Source of the DNA: Bosea vaviloviae
GTDB taxonomy: Bacteria; Pseudomonadota; Alphaproteobacteria; Rhizobiales; Beijerinckiaceae
Assembly (NCBI RefSeq): GCF_001741865.1
Contig: NZ_CP017148.1
Coordinates: forward strand, 275,756 to 339,755
Direction: 5' to 3'
DNA: 64,000 nucleotides
Numbering within the stretch: the stretch's first letter is position 1; each line of letters opens with the position of its first letter. The position numbers and the translations under genes were made by a program. The notes under the pieces were generated by a model, which did not search any database, was not told the origin of the DNA, and saw only the letters and a list, made by a program, of their open reading frames with translations. Of this stretch, positions 8,456 through 16,521 are shown in pieces.

Positions 8456-9226
8456 ATGTCCAAGCGAGAGAGAAAAAAGTGGCCGGGCTCCGAAAGCGCG
8501 CTTCGGAGGGATACTGGTAAGATTGTCACGGATGATGGAGAACTCAGCTTTGTCGCATATGGCCCTGATCGAGCAGGGAACAAGCCACCAATTTTACTCT
8601 ATATGGATTCTGTGGGGATCCGCCCTGGTCTGGAGGAATTTAGTCGTAGACTCGCCAGGGCCGGACATTGGGTAATTTTGCCAGATCTCTACTACCGAAC
8701 AGGGCCGATAGAGATTGACGCAAGGTATCCGGCTAAGTCTTCTGCTGAGATTCAGCGCCATACGAGCGCGCTAACGGAAGGGGCAATTCTGTCTGACACA
8801 CAACGGATATTGGCCGCGATGACGGAGTTCGGCGGGCGAGCGATCGGCAGATGGATTACGATGGGCTTCTGCATGGGGGGGCGTTTCGCGGTTTGGGCGG
8901 CCGGTCAATATTCTGGGCAAGTTGCGGCATGCGTGTCCGTCATAGGCACTTCATTGGTTAGAGAGACTGGTGAATCGCCGGTGGACCGGCTGTTTTCGGA
9001 GAATATTCCGAGCCTATTTGTGTTTGCTGGCGCTGATGAGTATATCAAACCCGCGTCGGTAGCTGCGATAGAGGAGAGGGTCCGCCGCGCAAAGAACGGA
9101 TCTCAGGTGAAGGTGTGCCCAAGCGTGGGGCATGGGTTTATTTTTCCTGATCGGCACAATTATGACGAAGCAGAATCAGAGCACGCTTGGGAGTTTATAG
9201 AAGAATTTCTAAGAGGGGTACATTAA
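8456..9226 (+). CDS. Dienelactone-hydrolase-family alpha/beta hydrolase
   Basis: A 256-residue alpha/beta hydrolase. The nucleophile motif is GFCMGG at 137-142 with Cys139, as in dienelactone hydrolases. The probable acid is D194 in GADEY, and the catalytic His is H226 in GHGF. The complete Cys-Asp-His triad suggests an active hydrolase for a lactone or ester. It is the last gene of the AT-rich cluster and could open or hydrolyse the final intermediate. The ATG at 8456 follows an A-rich stretch with a weak AGGGA site. An upstream in-frame ATG at 8384 overlaps the previous gene and is less likely. Confidence 0.8.
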   Translation: MSKRERKKWPGSESALRRDTGKIVTDDGELSFVAYGPDRAGNKPPILLYMDSVGIRPGLEEFSRRLARAGHWVILPDLYYRTGPIEIDARYPAKSSAEIQRHTSALTEGAILSDTQRILAAMTEFGGRAIGRWITMGFCMGGRFAVWAAGQYSGQVAACVSVIGTSLVRETGESPVDRLFSENIPSLFVFAGADEYIKPASVAAIEERVRRAKNGSQVKVCPSVGHGFIFPDRHNYDEAESEHAWEFIEEFLRGVH

Positions 9227-9315
9227 CTCTACGTCATTCGGCGTGCGAGGCTGACTCTGACCCATTTCCGCTGCTGCGTGACGAGCTGGCGTGGCGCTCA
9301 CGGCTGGAGCAGCTT

Positions 9316-9525
9316 ATGGCGGGCCGGTTCGGTTTTGCATCCCTGATCTCGCCTGGGCTGGCGGTGGACGGCGTCGACGACAGCGAAGGCGCGCTGGTCG
9401 TGACCGCCCGCAGCAGTGCCCTTCCAGATGCAATAACAAATGCAATCTGCGCCAGCCCGGACCGCCGCACTATCTACGTACCGACATTTATGAATGAGAT
9501 TTATGCGTTCGAACGGACCGCATAG
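9316..9525 (+). pseudogene. Possible ISL3-type transposase N-terminal remnant
   Basis: A short frame downstream of the hydrolase contains a segment (about 9316-9420) of the form LISPGLAVDGVDDSEGALVVTAR. This resembles the N-terminus of ISL3-family transposases, where a valine-rich strand precedes the Cys-rich DNA-binding region. The frame then loses that resemblance and ends at 9525 with no Cys cluster or catalytic domain. If correct, it is a second transposase scar, at the right border of the AT-rich cluster. The match is short and uncertain. Confidence 0.3.
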
Positions 9526-9963
9526 TGAACTGCCTCGGGTTTGTCGGAGGCCGTTCAGTTTGAGGCCGGCCGCCATGGCTCGGCTGGCGCAGAGAGAGCC
9601 CGACGACGAGTGGGTTGAGTTACCACTCGCTTTCCGGCCACCCGATTTTCGAGTGCGCGGGAACAAGGCCGGTGCGATTGGCGACCTGCCGTCCGACGTG
9701 ATCGTGCAAGGCTCGTAAGCATGCGCCGGAGGCCGCCTTGTGGATGGGCATTTGGGCGTCCAGCTTTTCGCGTTCGTAATCCGGCAGCAGTGCCGGCAGC
9801 GGTGCCAGCCACTCGATGGAAATGTCGAATGACAAGCCAGCAAAACCTCCGAGTACGTGCCGTTGGCTGTTCACTGCTAACCGTCGCTTAAATTGCCCAC
9901 CACGATCGAATTTAGACACTATAATGCCTAGGGACGATATGCACAGTCCGCTTCGTTCAGTCC
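9526..9963. other. Non-coding or decayed stretch
   Basis: Several overlapping frames exist on both strands, but none has a start, length and composition that I can defend. The region is probably decayed mobile-element DNA between the AT-rich cluster and the plasmid genes. A TATAAT at 9920-9925 could be the -10 of the small regulator at 9964, but no matching -35 is clear. Confidence 0.4.
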
Positions 9964-10170
9964 ATGGACGTTCGGCGGATCATGGCAAAAAACGTGCGGA
10001 AATTCCGCACGGCGGCACAGCTTTCTCAGGAGGAAGTCGCAACCCGCATGGGAGTTGAACAGACCTATGTGAGTGGTCTCGCACGCGGCGTGCGTAACCC
10101 GACGATCACCACGTTAGACCGTGCCGCAAAAGCGCTTAATGTCGATATCGTCGAGCTCTTGAAGGAATAG
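9964..10170 (+). CDS. Small XRE-family helix-turn-helix regulator
   Basis: A 68-residue protein that consists almost entirely of one Cro/C1-type HTH. Residues RKFRTAAQLSQEEVATRMGVEQTYVSG form helices 1-3, and NPTITTLDRAAKALN completes the fold. There is room for little else, so it probably dimerises through the HTH ends and acts as a repressor. The serine usual in helix 4 (typically EXGRRNP) is replaced by an ARGVRNP version. It stands alone between the decayed region and the convergent ScpB-like gene. Its target is unknown. Confidence 0.75.
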   Translation: MDVRRIMAKNVRKFRTAAQLSQEEVATRMGVEQTYVSGLARGVRNPTITTLDRAAKALNVDIVELLKE

Positions 10171-10220
10171 CAAACCTGAGTCTGTTGCGCGGCCCGCCTG
10201 AGGATCTTGGGCGGCGCAGC

Positions 10221-10904
10221 CTAGACCGCGTCTTCGTCCTCGGACGGCGACGTTTCGGAGTCCGAACCAAAAATCGACATCGGAAGGTCGCCAGCTAGCA
10301 ATCGGTCTTTGCTGAGTAACCCAGCATCCTCGAGCTTTTCGAAATCCGGCAGATCCCGCAGGGTCTCGAATCCGAACTGCGACAGGAATTCTTGCGTCGT
10401 CACGTAGCTATAGGGCGCGCCCGGCTGCGGGCTCCGTGGTCCGGCGGCGATGAAACCGCGCTTGCGGAGATGCCCGATAGTGTCGCGGCTGATCTCCTTG
10501 CCGAACACTTGGCCGAGTTCGGCGCGGGTGATCGGCTGAAAATAGCCGATGCACAACAGCACCAGGCTCTCCGTCTGTGACAACGCCTTGCTATCGGATT
10601 CGCCGAGCCCGGTGGCCCTCCGGATCGCGACAGCGAACCCCTTCTTGGTCCGATGCTGCCAGCCGCCGGCAACGGAAACGAGCTCGTAGGGTCTTTCGCG
10701 CAATTCATCGCGGATATCGTCAATCAGGAGATCGAGGCTGCAATCGCGGCCGACGACCCGGGCGAGCGTTTCACGGCCGACCGGCTCCGGCGAGGCAAAG
10801 ATCACGGCCTCGACGCGCCCCATCCATTCGCGCCAGCGCATCTCCGGCGGCAGGTCCGCGAGCTCCACGTCGAACAGCTCTTCAGTCGGGGTCTGCCGCA
10901 CCAT
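10221..10904 (-). CDS. scpB: ScpB-like chromosome-segregation protein
   Basis: A 227-residue protein with the tandem winged-helix arrangement of ScpB, the kleisin-associated subunit of SMC-ScpAB condensin. Recognisable parts are VEAVIFASPEPVGRETLARVV, ALSQTESLVLLCIGYFQPITRAELGQVFG and SRDTIGHLRKRGFIAAGPRSPQPGAP. The highly acidic C-terminal tail (SEDEDAV) is typical. It starts two bases after the stop of the DUF1403 gene and is in the same operon. No ScpA or SMC gene is nearby, so this plasmid copy may work with chromosomal SMC or have a separate role in plasmid maintenance. Confidence 0.8.
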   Translation of the reverse strand: MVRQTPTEELFDVELADLPPEMRWREWMGRVEAVIFASPEPVGRETLARVVGRDCSLDLLIDDIRDELRERPYELVSVAGGWQHRTKKGFAVAIRRATGLGESDSKALSQTESLVLLCIGYFQPITRAELGQVFGKEISRDTIGHLRKRGFIAAGPRSPQPGAPYSYVTTQEFLSQFGFETLRDLPDFEKLEDAGLLSKDRLLAGDLPMSIFGSDSETSPSEDEDAV

Positions 10905-10906
10905 CG

Positions 10907-11878
10907 TCAGAGCCCATAAAGCCGAAAGCTGGCGCGCCCCGACAATTCCCGCACCGCCTCAAGAGCGGTCAGGCGTTCGAACAATCGTCGTGAACCCCAC
11001 CGCGTCAGGTTTTTCGTCTGCAGCGTGCCGGACACACAATCCTCGTCGAGCAGAAGCTGGATCACCTCCCCTGCTCCTTTAGCGCGCAGCTTCCGCGTGG
11101 CTGCATTGAGGCGGGCCGCTCGCGGTGCCATCTCCCCGGCGCTCCGACAGGCGTCCGTTGCCGCCAACGCGAGCGCCACGCAGATCGCACGTTCAAACCC
11201 CTCTCCTCCCGGACGGTCGCGGCCCCGATCACTCAGGCTGCGGAAGGCAGGCCCGGGCGCCTGCGTCACCAGCAGGGGCACGGCCACCGGCCAGCGCATC
11301 CGCGCCGCGATAGCGAGGTCTGCGATCCACCAGCCGAGCAGGCCTGCATCGGGCCGCAGCCGGTAGGCCTCGGTCGCGATCGCCGCAGCGACCAAAGGCG
11401 CTGGCTGGCCAGAGCCGGCTAGGACTTCAAACTGCTCCCCCAGCGAGACGAGGCTGTCACTCCAGCGCAGGCCAAGCAGATTCGCCACTCTGCGCAAACG
11501 GTCAGGAGAGACGATGGGCGAGCGCTCGGCCAAGCCTTTCCAAGCGGCAAGCAGGTTGCCGGCAGGGCCCGGATCGGCTCCCGGCGCACGCAGGTACCAG
11601 GCGTCGCGCAACTGCGCTTCGCTCTCGGTCCGACCGGTCAGCGCGGCCGCTGCGGCCGCGCCTTTCAGCGCGAGTCGCTGCCGCCAGCTTCCAGCCCAAG
11701 CGGGAGCCATTCGAACGAGATTATCCAATGAGTTCAATGCCGATCCCGCCAGGAACGCGGCCTCGACATCGCTTGTCACGAGCCCATGCGGAACCGCCCA
11801 GGCTGGCACGGTCGGGGGCGCAGAGGCGACACTGGCGGTCGGGTCGGATGCGGGCATTGTGGGGAAAGGACGCTGCAA
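10907..11878 (-). CDS. DUF1403 family protein
   Basis: A 323-residue protein matching the DUF1403 family, which I recognise from the N-terminal PAWAVPHGLVTSDVEAAFLAGSALNSLDNLVR block and the RRLFERLTALEAVRELSGRASFRLYGL end. The family has no established activity and contains several hydrophobic, alanine-rich helices. Its upstream region is shared with the divergent tyrosine recombinase at 11987 and holds a perfect 11-bp-arm palindrome at 11937-11965. The co-operonic scpB gene and the divergent recombinase suggest a role in plasmid inheritance or dimer resolution. This is inferred from context only. Confidence 0.75.
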   Translation of the reverse strand: MQRPFPTMPASDPTASVASAPPTVPAWAVPHGLVTSDVEAAFLAGSALNSLDNLVRMAPAWAGSWRQRLALKGAAAAAALTGRTESEAQLRDAWYLRAPGADPGPAGNLLAAWKGLAERSPIVSPDRLRRVANLLGLRWSDSLVSLGEQFEVLAGSGQPAPLVAAAIATEAYRLRPDAGLLGWWIADLAIAARMRWPVAVPLLVTQAPGPAFRSLSDRGRDRPGGEGFERAICVALALAATDACRSAGEMAPRAARLNAATRKLRAKGAGEVIQLLLDEDCVSGTLQTKNLTRWGSRRLFERLTALEAVRELSGRASFRLYGL

Positions 11879-11936
11879 GAGTGCGCTTATTGCTAACTAA
11901 TATGGCCTAAAGCGCACGGGCTGTCCAAAGCATATA

Positions 11937-11965
11937 ATGTCCGATAAGGTTCCATTATCGGACAT
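11937..11965. repeat. Dif-like palindrome A, 11-bp arms with 7-bp centre
   Basis: ATGTCCGATAA at 11937-11947 is the exact inverse of TTATCGGACAT at 11955-11965, with a 7-bp centre (GGTTCCA). Arms of 11 bp whose inner ends are ATAA and TTAT match the organisation of XerC/XerD dif sites, which have a 6-bp centre. It lies in the divergent promoter region of DUF1403 and the first tyrosine recombinase, 22 bp before the recombinase start. It is either the recombinase core site or an operator for the two genes. Confidence 0.7.
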
Positions 11966-11986
11966 ACTCGAGCAGGTGCCCAACCG

Positions 11987-13099
11987 ATGCCAAGTTCCCA
12001 AGCGAGCCCCCCGAAAATCGACGGTATGGCCGTCGCCCGTATCAATGGCGAACAGCCTGACATCGCCGAGCCGGTCATAGAGATTGGTGCCGCGGAGCCT
12101 GCAACCCTTATCCCGGCGCGCCTGGAAGCTCTTGTCGAGACAGCAACGGGATACGCGAAGGCCGCCAGCTCGGAGAACACGCGCGCCGCCTACGCCAAGG
12201 ACTGGCGGCATTTCTCCTCGTGGTGCCGCCGGGAAGGCCTTGAACCGCTGCCGCCGTCCAGCCAGGTCATCGGGCTCTACATCAGCGCCTGCGCTGCCGG
12301 CGAGCCAAAACGCGGCCTCCCCTCGCTCTCCGTCGCAACGATCGAGCGGCGCCTGTCCGGCCTTGGCTGGAACTTTAACCAGCGTGGCCAGCCGATGGAT
12401 CGCGCAGATCGGCATATCTCGACAGTTCTCGCTGGAATTCGCCGCAAGCACGCGAAACCGCCGAGGCAGAAAGAAGCCGTGCTCGGAGACGATCTGTTGG
12501 CCATGATTGCGACCCTCGGCCATGACCTGCGCGGCCTCCGCGATCGCGCCATCCTGCTGCTCGGTTTCGCCGGCGGCCTTCGCCGCTCAGAGATCGTCGG
12601 TCTCGACGTTGTGCGTGACGACAACAGCGACGGTGCCGGCTGGATCGAGATCTATGCGGACAAGGGCGTGCTGGTAACCCTGCGCGGCAAGACCGGTTGG
12701 CGCGAAGTCGAGGTTGGGCGCGGCTCCAGCGACCACACCTGCCCCGTCGTCGCGCTTGAGAGCTGGGTCCGTTTCGGCCGCATTGCCCGAGGCCCTCTCT
12801 TTCGGCGCATCTTCAAGGACAACAAGACTGTCGACGTCGAGCGGCTGTCTGACAAGCACGTTGCCCGCCTGGTCAAACAGACCGTACTCGAAGCGGGCGT
12901 CCGCTCTGATCTTCCAGAAGGGGAACGCGCTCTTCTGTTTGCAGGGCACTCGCTCCGCTCAGGTCTCGCCTCTTCGGCCGAGATCGAGGAGCGTTACGTT
13001 CAAAAGCATCTCGGCCATGCGTCGGCTGAGATGACGCGCAAATATCAGCGTCGGCGAGACCGGTTCAGGACAAACCTCACCAAGGCGTCCGGGCTATAG
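11987..13099 (+). CDS. Tyrosine recombinase (site-specific integrase)
   Basis: A 370-residue recombinase. The N-terminal SAM-like core-binding domain (about 55-160, with SENTRAAYAKDWRHFSSWC) is followed by the catalytic domain. Active-site residues visible are R199 in GGLRRSEI, H321 and R324 in HSLRSG, H344 in HLGH and the nucleophile Y353 in TRKYQ, so it should be active. The length and the lack of an excisionase gene nearby fit a Xer-like resolvase or a plasmid integrase better than a phage integrase. The palindrome at 11937-11965 lies immediately upstream. The start at 11987 could be internal: a later ATG at 12026 also leaves the domain intact. Confidence 0.85.
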   Translation: MPSSQASPPKIDGMAVARINGEQPDIAEPVIEIGAAEPATLIPARLEALVETATGYAKAASSENTRAAYAKDWRHFSSWCRREGLEPLPPSSQVIGLYISACAAGEPKRGLPSLSVATIERRLSGLGWNFNQRGQPMDRADRHISTVLAGIRRKHAKPPRQKEAVLGDDLLAMIATLGHDLRGLRDRAILLLGFAGGLRRSEIVGLDVVRDDNSDGAGWIEIYADKGVLVTLRGKTGWREVEVGRGSSDHTCPVVALESWVRFGRIARGPLFRRIFKDNKTVDVERLSDKHVARLVKQTVLEAGVRSDLPEGERALLFAGHSLRSGLASSAEIEERYVQKHLGHASAEMTRKYQRRRDRFRTNLTKASGL

Positions 13100-13503
13100 A
13101 AAAAGCCCCCTCCCCCACCCCGCTCAGGCCGCCACCAGCGGTCCGGCAGGGCAGATATTTTACCTTAGCGTTTCAATTTTCCTGCAAGAATTTTAGCTTA
13201 GCGTTTCAATTGAAATCGTTAAGTGAAAGCGACACTCGGCGGCTGCGGCGCAGTCGCAAACCAGGGCTTTGCGGTCATCGCGCGACAGGTCATAGCGAAT
13301 TGAATTCACACCCATAACTGTATCATACCCAAGTCATATCGCAATTCACTTGTTTCACAGCGACATTCGCTCGAACACGCATCTCACTATCGATAATTAC
13401 TTCTTATCGATAGTGATGGACATGAAGCCGGAAATCGGCGATTCTGGCGCTCCAAAACGCCGCCGGCGGCCATCAGCTGGGCTCCGGTCGATCAGGAGCG
13501 CCC
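13100..13503. promoter_or_regulatory. Intergenic region between the two recombinases with iteron-like repeats
   Basis: No gene is seen in these 404 bases, which are much more AT-rich than the flanking genes. The 15-bp sequence CTTAGCGTTTCAATT occurs twice in direct orientation, at 13164-13178 and 13197-13211. A variant, CTTAACGATTTCAATT, lies on the other strand at 13208-13223 and overlaps the second copy to form a near-palindrome. The spacing of the direct copies is 33 bp, about three helical turns. Dif-like palindrome B follows at 13384-13416. The array could be an operator, or accessory sites for recombination or replication. Confidence 0.55.
13384..13416. repeat. Dif-like palindrome B, 13-bp arms with 7-bp centre
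   Basis: TCACTATCGATAA at 13384-13396 is the exact inverse of TTATCGATAGTGA at 13404-13416, with a 7-bp centre (TTACTTC). The inner six bases of both arms (CGATAA, TTATCG) and the centre length equal those of palindrome A at 11937-11965, while the outer bases differ. It lies 87 bp upstream of the second tyrosine recombinase. The shared design suggests a family of recombination core sites, one per recombinase. Confidence 0.7.
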
Positions 13504-14670
13504 GTGACGTCGATCGCCCTGCTCTCGACCGAGTCCGACACGCGGCGCGCCCTGCAGCTCGACGCGCTCGCCGGCATTTTGCCGCTGGAGCGCCGCGATC
13601 AGCTCGCAAAAATCCTGACCGACGAGGATGTCGCAACCCTGCGCCACCTTGCCCGCGAAGGCATGGGCGAAAACTCGCTGCGCGCGCTGGCTTCGGATCT
13701 CGCCTATCTTGAAGCCTGGTCGCTTGCTTCGACGGGATCTGCCCTGCCCTGGCCGGCGCCGGAGGCGCTGGCGTTGAAATTTATCGCCCATCACCTCTGG
13801 GATCCGGCGCGCCGCGCTGAGGATTTTTCGCACGGCATGCCGGCCGACGTGGAGGCTTCCCTGCGCGCCGGCGACCATCTGCGCAGCGACGGGCCCCATG
13901 CGAGCTCCACCGTAAAGCGCCGGCTGGCGCATTGGGCGACGCTGCATCGCTGGAAGGGGCTCGAGAGCCCGCTCGGCACGCCGGCGATCCGGACCGGTCT
14001 GCGCCTGGCTGTCAGGGCCAGCGCAAAACCGCGCCGGCGCAAAAGCAAGCGCGCGGTGACGCGCGACATTTTGGACCGGTTGATTGCGACCTGCCAGTCA
14101 GACCGCCTCGCCGACAGCCGCGATCTCGCCATCCTGCTCGTCGCCTTCGGCTCCGGTGGGCGCCGGCGCAGCGAGGTCGCGCGGTTACGCCTCGAGCAAC
14201 TCACCATCGAGGCTGATGTGCCGCTCGATCCCGATGATCAAGACTCCGCGCGCCTGCCCTGCATGGCGATTGCGCTCGGCCGAACCAAAAACAGCCAAGC
14301 CGACGACGATGCCCGGGTGCTGCTGATAGGGCCTCCCGTCGAGGCCCTGCGCGAATGGCTCGAGCGCGCCGCTATCAGCAAGGGCGCGGTGTTTCGGGCG
14401 ATCGACCGCTGGGAGGCGATCGACGATCGTGCGCTCACGCCCCAGGCAATCAACCTGATCCTCAAGCGCCGCTGCGCCCAGGCCGGTCTCGATCCGATCG
14501 CGTTTTCGGCTCATGGCCTGCGCTCCGGCTACCTGACCGAGGCCGCCCGCAACGGCGTTGCCCTGCCCGCAGCCATGCGCCAGTCCCAGCACCGCTCAGT
14601 CCAGCAGGCCGCGCGCTACTATAACGACGCCGACCAGGCGCTCGGAAAGGCCGCAAGGCTTGCGATCTGA
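13504..14670 (+). CDS. Second tyrosine recombinase
   Basis: A 388-residue protein starting at GTG 13504. The N-terminal core-binding domain (about 35-160) contains LTDEDVATLRHLAREGMGENSLRAL. Catalytic residues are R221 in the GGRRRSE block, H337 and R340 in HGLRSG, H363 in QHRS and Y372 (or Y373) in RYYND, so the set is complete. It is only distantly similar to the recombinase at 11987 and faces the same way, with dif-like palindrome B upstream. Two different tyrosine recombinases near a repABC replicon could form a XerC/XerD-like pair that resolves plasmid multimers. Confidence 0.85.
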   Translation: MTSIALLSTESDTRRALQLDALAGILPLERRDQLAKILTDEDVATLRHLAREGMGENSLRALASDLAYLEAWSLASTGSALPWPAPEALALKFIAHHLWDPARRAEDFSHGMPADVEASLRAGDHLRSDGPHASSTVKRRLAHWATLHRWKGLESPLGTPAIRTGLRLAVRASAKPRRRKSKRAVTRDILDRLIATCQSDRLADSRDLAILLVAFGSGGRRRSEVARLRLEQLTIEADVPLDPDDQDSARLPCMAIALGRTKNSQADDDARVLLIGPPVEALREWLERAAISKGAVFRAIDRWEAIDDRALTPQAINLILKRRCAQAGLDPIAFSAHGLRSGYLTEAARNGVALPAAMRQSQHRSVQQAARYYNDADQALGKAARLAI

Positions 14671-14729
14671 GCTTTTCATGGAGGCCGGGTGCCGTCATGT
14701 TTTCGAGGTGATCCACGAGAGGCGCGGCC

Positions 14730-15020
14730 ATGCCGATGAGCGACGACGAACGGAGACGGTTCAATGAGCAGCTCGACCAGGCGGTCGAAGCCGCCAAGGC
14801 CGCACTGGCGCCGGTGTTCGACAAGGGCGCCTATGACCTGTCGGAGGACGAGCTATCGCTCCTGTCGGAGGTTTCGTTCAAGCTCGGCGTGCTGCGGATC
14901 GTCATCATCGACCGGGATCTGATCGCCGACCAGGTCGAGGCGCGCTGGCAGGAGGAGAAGGCGCGCCGAGCCGCCGCCGTACTCCGCATAGAACAGCGAT
15001 CTTCGAACCCACTCCGGTAG
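14730..15020 (+). CDS. Conserved-looking small hypothetical protein
   Basis: A 96-residue, highly charged, helical protein (DDERRRFNEQLDQAVEAAKAALAPVF, then LSEDELSLLSEVSFKLGVLRIVI). It has no Cys and no membrane segment, and I do not recognise a domain. The ATG at 14730 or the one at 14736 could be used. It follows the second recombinase by 60 bp on the same strand and may share its transcript. The amphipathic helices suggest a small coiled-coil or partner protein. Confidence 0.5.
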   Translation: MPMSDDERRRFNEQLDQAVEAAKAALAPVFDKGAYDLSEDELSLLSEVSFKLGVLRIVIIDRDLIADQVEARWQEEKARRAAAVLRIEQRSSNPLR

Positions 15021-15355
15021 TCTCTATCGGCAATGCCGCGGATCGAGCCCATGCGCCAGGGCACGACGCGGAGCACACAAACCACCGAGCGACTGCTGCT
15101 GCCAGGAGCATTCGTGTTCACGCGGGCAATCAAAAGCGTGACGACGCATCGGATCATTCAATTTTGGCCAGGAACCGTCCGCGCCTGCTGACGCCATCGC
15201 GACCTCGCCGATCGCCACGCGCCCGGCCTGACAGATTTGGCCATCGAACCAGCGGCACGCCTCACGCTCGCAGGGAGCATTGACCGCTCCGCTAAAACTT
15301 GAGCCGTCTACAGCGAACAGCGGACACATTGTCGCCGGGCAGAATATGGCACCCG
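15021..15355. other. Intergenic stretch without a supported gene
   Basis: Frames on both strands are short, of low-complexity composition or lack a credible start. I see no RNA gene, repeat or promoter that I can support here. Confidence 0.4.
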
Positions 15356-15667
15356 TCATTGGAATTCTGAATTTGCCACCCGCTCCGCGCTGCCCGCCGT
15401 GCTCACCTCGGCAAATCCGGCCGCTGAGACCGAGCTATCCCGGTCGATCCGCAGCGACAACCCCTGCCTCAACAGCCAGCGCTCGACCTCCGCCGCGCGT
15501 GCTGGTCCGATGCCCTTTTCGGTCTCAAGCTCGACGCGGCTATAGGCCGCCGCAATCCGAGCCAGATTGGCCGCCCTGTCACGCGACGACCGGCCGCCAA
15601 GCGCCGCATGACGCCCGGAAAGAAGCACGGTCAGGATCGCGCGGGACAGTTTCGCCATGCCGGTCAT
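15356..15667 (-). CDS. Uncertain small protein
   Basis: A possible 103-residue protein starting at an ATG at 15667. Its middle (RAANLARIAAAYSRVELETEKGIGPARAAEVERWLLRQGLSLR) reads like a genuine helical domain rather than antisense noise. The C-terminal 30 residues look less natural. An open frame also exists on the opposite strand. I do not recognise a family, and it may be a degraded gene of the recombinase/replication region. Confidence 0.35.
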   Translation of the reverse strand: MTGMAKLSRAILTVLLSGRHAALGGRSSRDRAANLARIAAAYSRVELETEKGIGPARAAEVERWLLRQGLSLRIDRDSSVSAAGFAEVSTAGSAERVANSEFQ

Positions 15668-15872
15668 CACAAGCCCTCGCAGCGGCGCTTGCAAGGTCTC
15701 GATCGGCCTCAGCAAAATATCCCGACAGAGCGTGGCTGCGCCGCATCACCATAACGCCCGCTTCTTCTCGCGTCGTTGGCCGCCGACCGGCATCTCAGCA
15801 AGGCCGCCGGTTGACGCTTTAGCGGTCCGCGTCGCACAGCATTCGTCCGGACTCGCCCCTCGAGGATCACAC

Positions 15873-16100
15873 ATGGACGAAAAGTCGAAACAGCGTCTCG
15901 AGGCCGACAAGGCCTTTCTCATGCTGCAGGCGCCCGAGAAAGGTGGCGATCACGCTCCCTCCGAAGGCGACATCGCCAACCGGGCTCGGGATGCCAACAC
16001 CGCGCGGCTGAGAGAGTTGCGCCTGCAGAAGGAAGCCCAAGAGCGTGAGGCAGCCCCCTCACCCATCCCCAAGACACGCAAAGACCGAAAACCTGATTGA
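15873..16100 (+). CDS. Small charged hypothetical protein
   Basis: A 75-residue, very hydrophilic protein from ATG 15873 (CACACATGGACG). It is rich in Lys, Arg, Glu and Asp (KSKQRLEADKAFLMLQAPEKGGD) and ends in a basic tail with KTRKDRKPD. No domain is recognised. The composition suggests a soluble, largely helical or disordered protein. It is isolated between oppositely oriented small genes near repC. Confidence 0.45.
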   Translation: MDEKSKQRLEADKAFLMLQAPEKGGDHAPSEGDIANRARDANTARLRELRLQKEAQEREAAPSPIPKTRKDRKPD

Positions 16101-16151
16101 GGCGGTGCACCGCGCCCAACCGGCAACCGCCAAATCTTCCAGACCGAGCCT

Positions 16152-16391
16152 TCAGCGCGAAACCATCTCCAGACGCGGCCGCGTCCCGAGCACACGCCGA
16201 TCGGTGGGGCGCGCGACGAATTCATCAGACGCCCTCAGCGCAGCCAGGACACACGGGCGAACATAGGCGCGCATCTCGATACGCCATTGTTCGGTCATGG
16301 CCTCCCAGCGGAACTGTTTTGGATCGCGCACGGAGTCGTGCAGTGCTTTTGCTGCCGCTTCGACGGCCTCTGAAACGCGAAGCTGATGCAT
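16152..16391 (-). CDS. Small hypothetical protein downstream of repC
   Basis: A 79-residue protein on the same strand as repABC, 130 bp downstream of the repC stop. The sequence (RVSEAVEAAAKALHDSVRDPKQFRWEAMTEQWRIEMRAYVRPCVLAALRASDEF) has the look of a compact helical protein. No known domain is recognised. It could be co-transcribed with repC or be an independent plasmid gene. Confidence 0.45.
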   Translation of the reverse strand: MHQLRVSEAVEAAAKALHDSVRDPKQFRWEAMTEQWRIEMRAYVRPCVLAALRASDEFVARPTDRRVLGTRPRLEMVSR

Positions 16392-16521
16392 AACCGCCCC
16401 TTACTCAACCGAACCGGCACCACTATGGAGCTCTCGGCATTCCAAGCAAAGCGAAAGACGCCAATCGCCGTCGATTAAGCATTGCCTGAGGCGTGTTCTT
16501 CTCAACCATCGGCTTCAACCC

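Noticed and set aside
9620..9919. Minus-strand frame in the decayed region
   Set aside because: Parts look protein-like, but it overlaps other frames, has no recognisable domain and sits in apparently degraded DNA.
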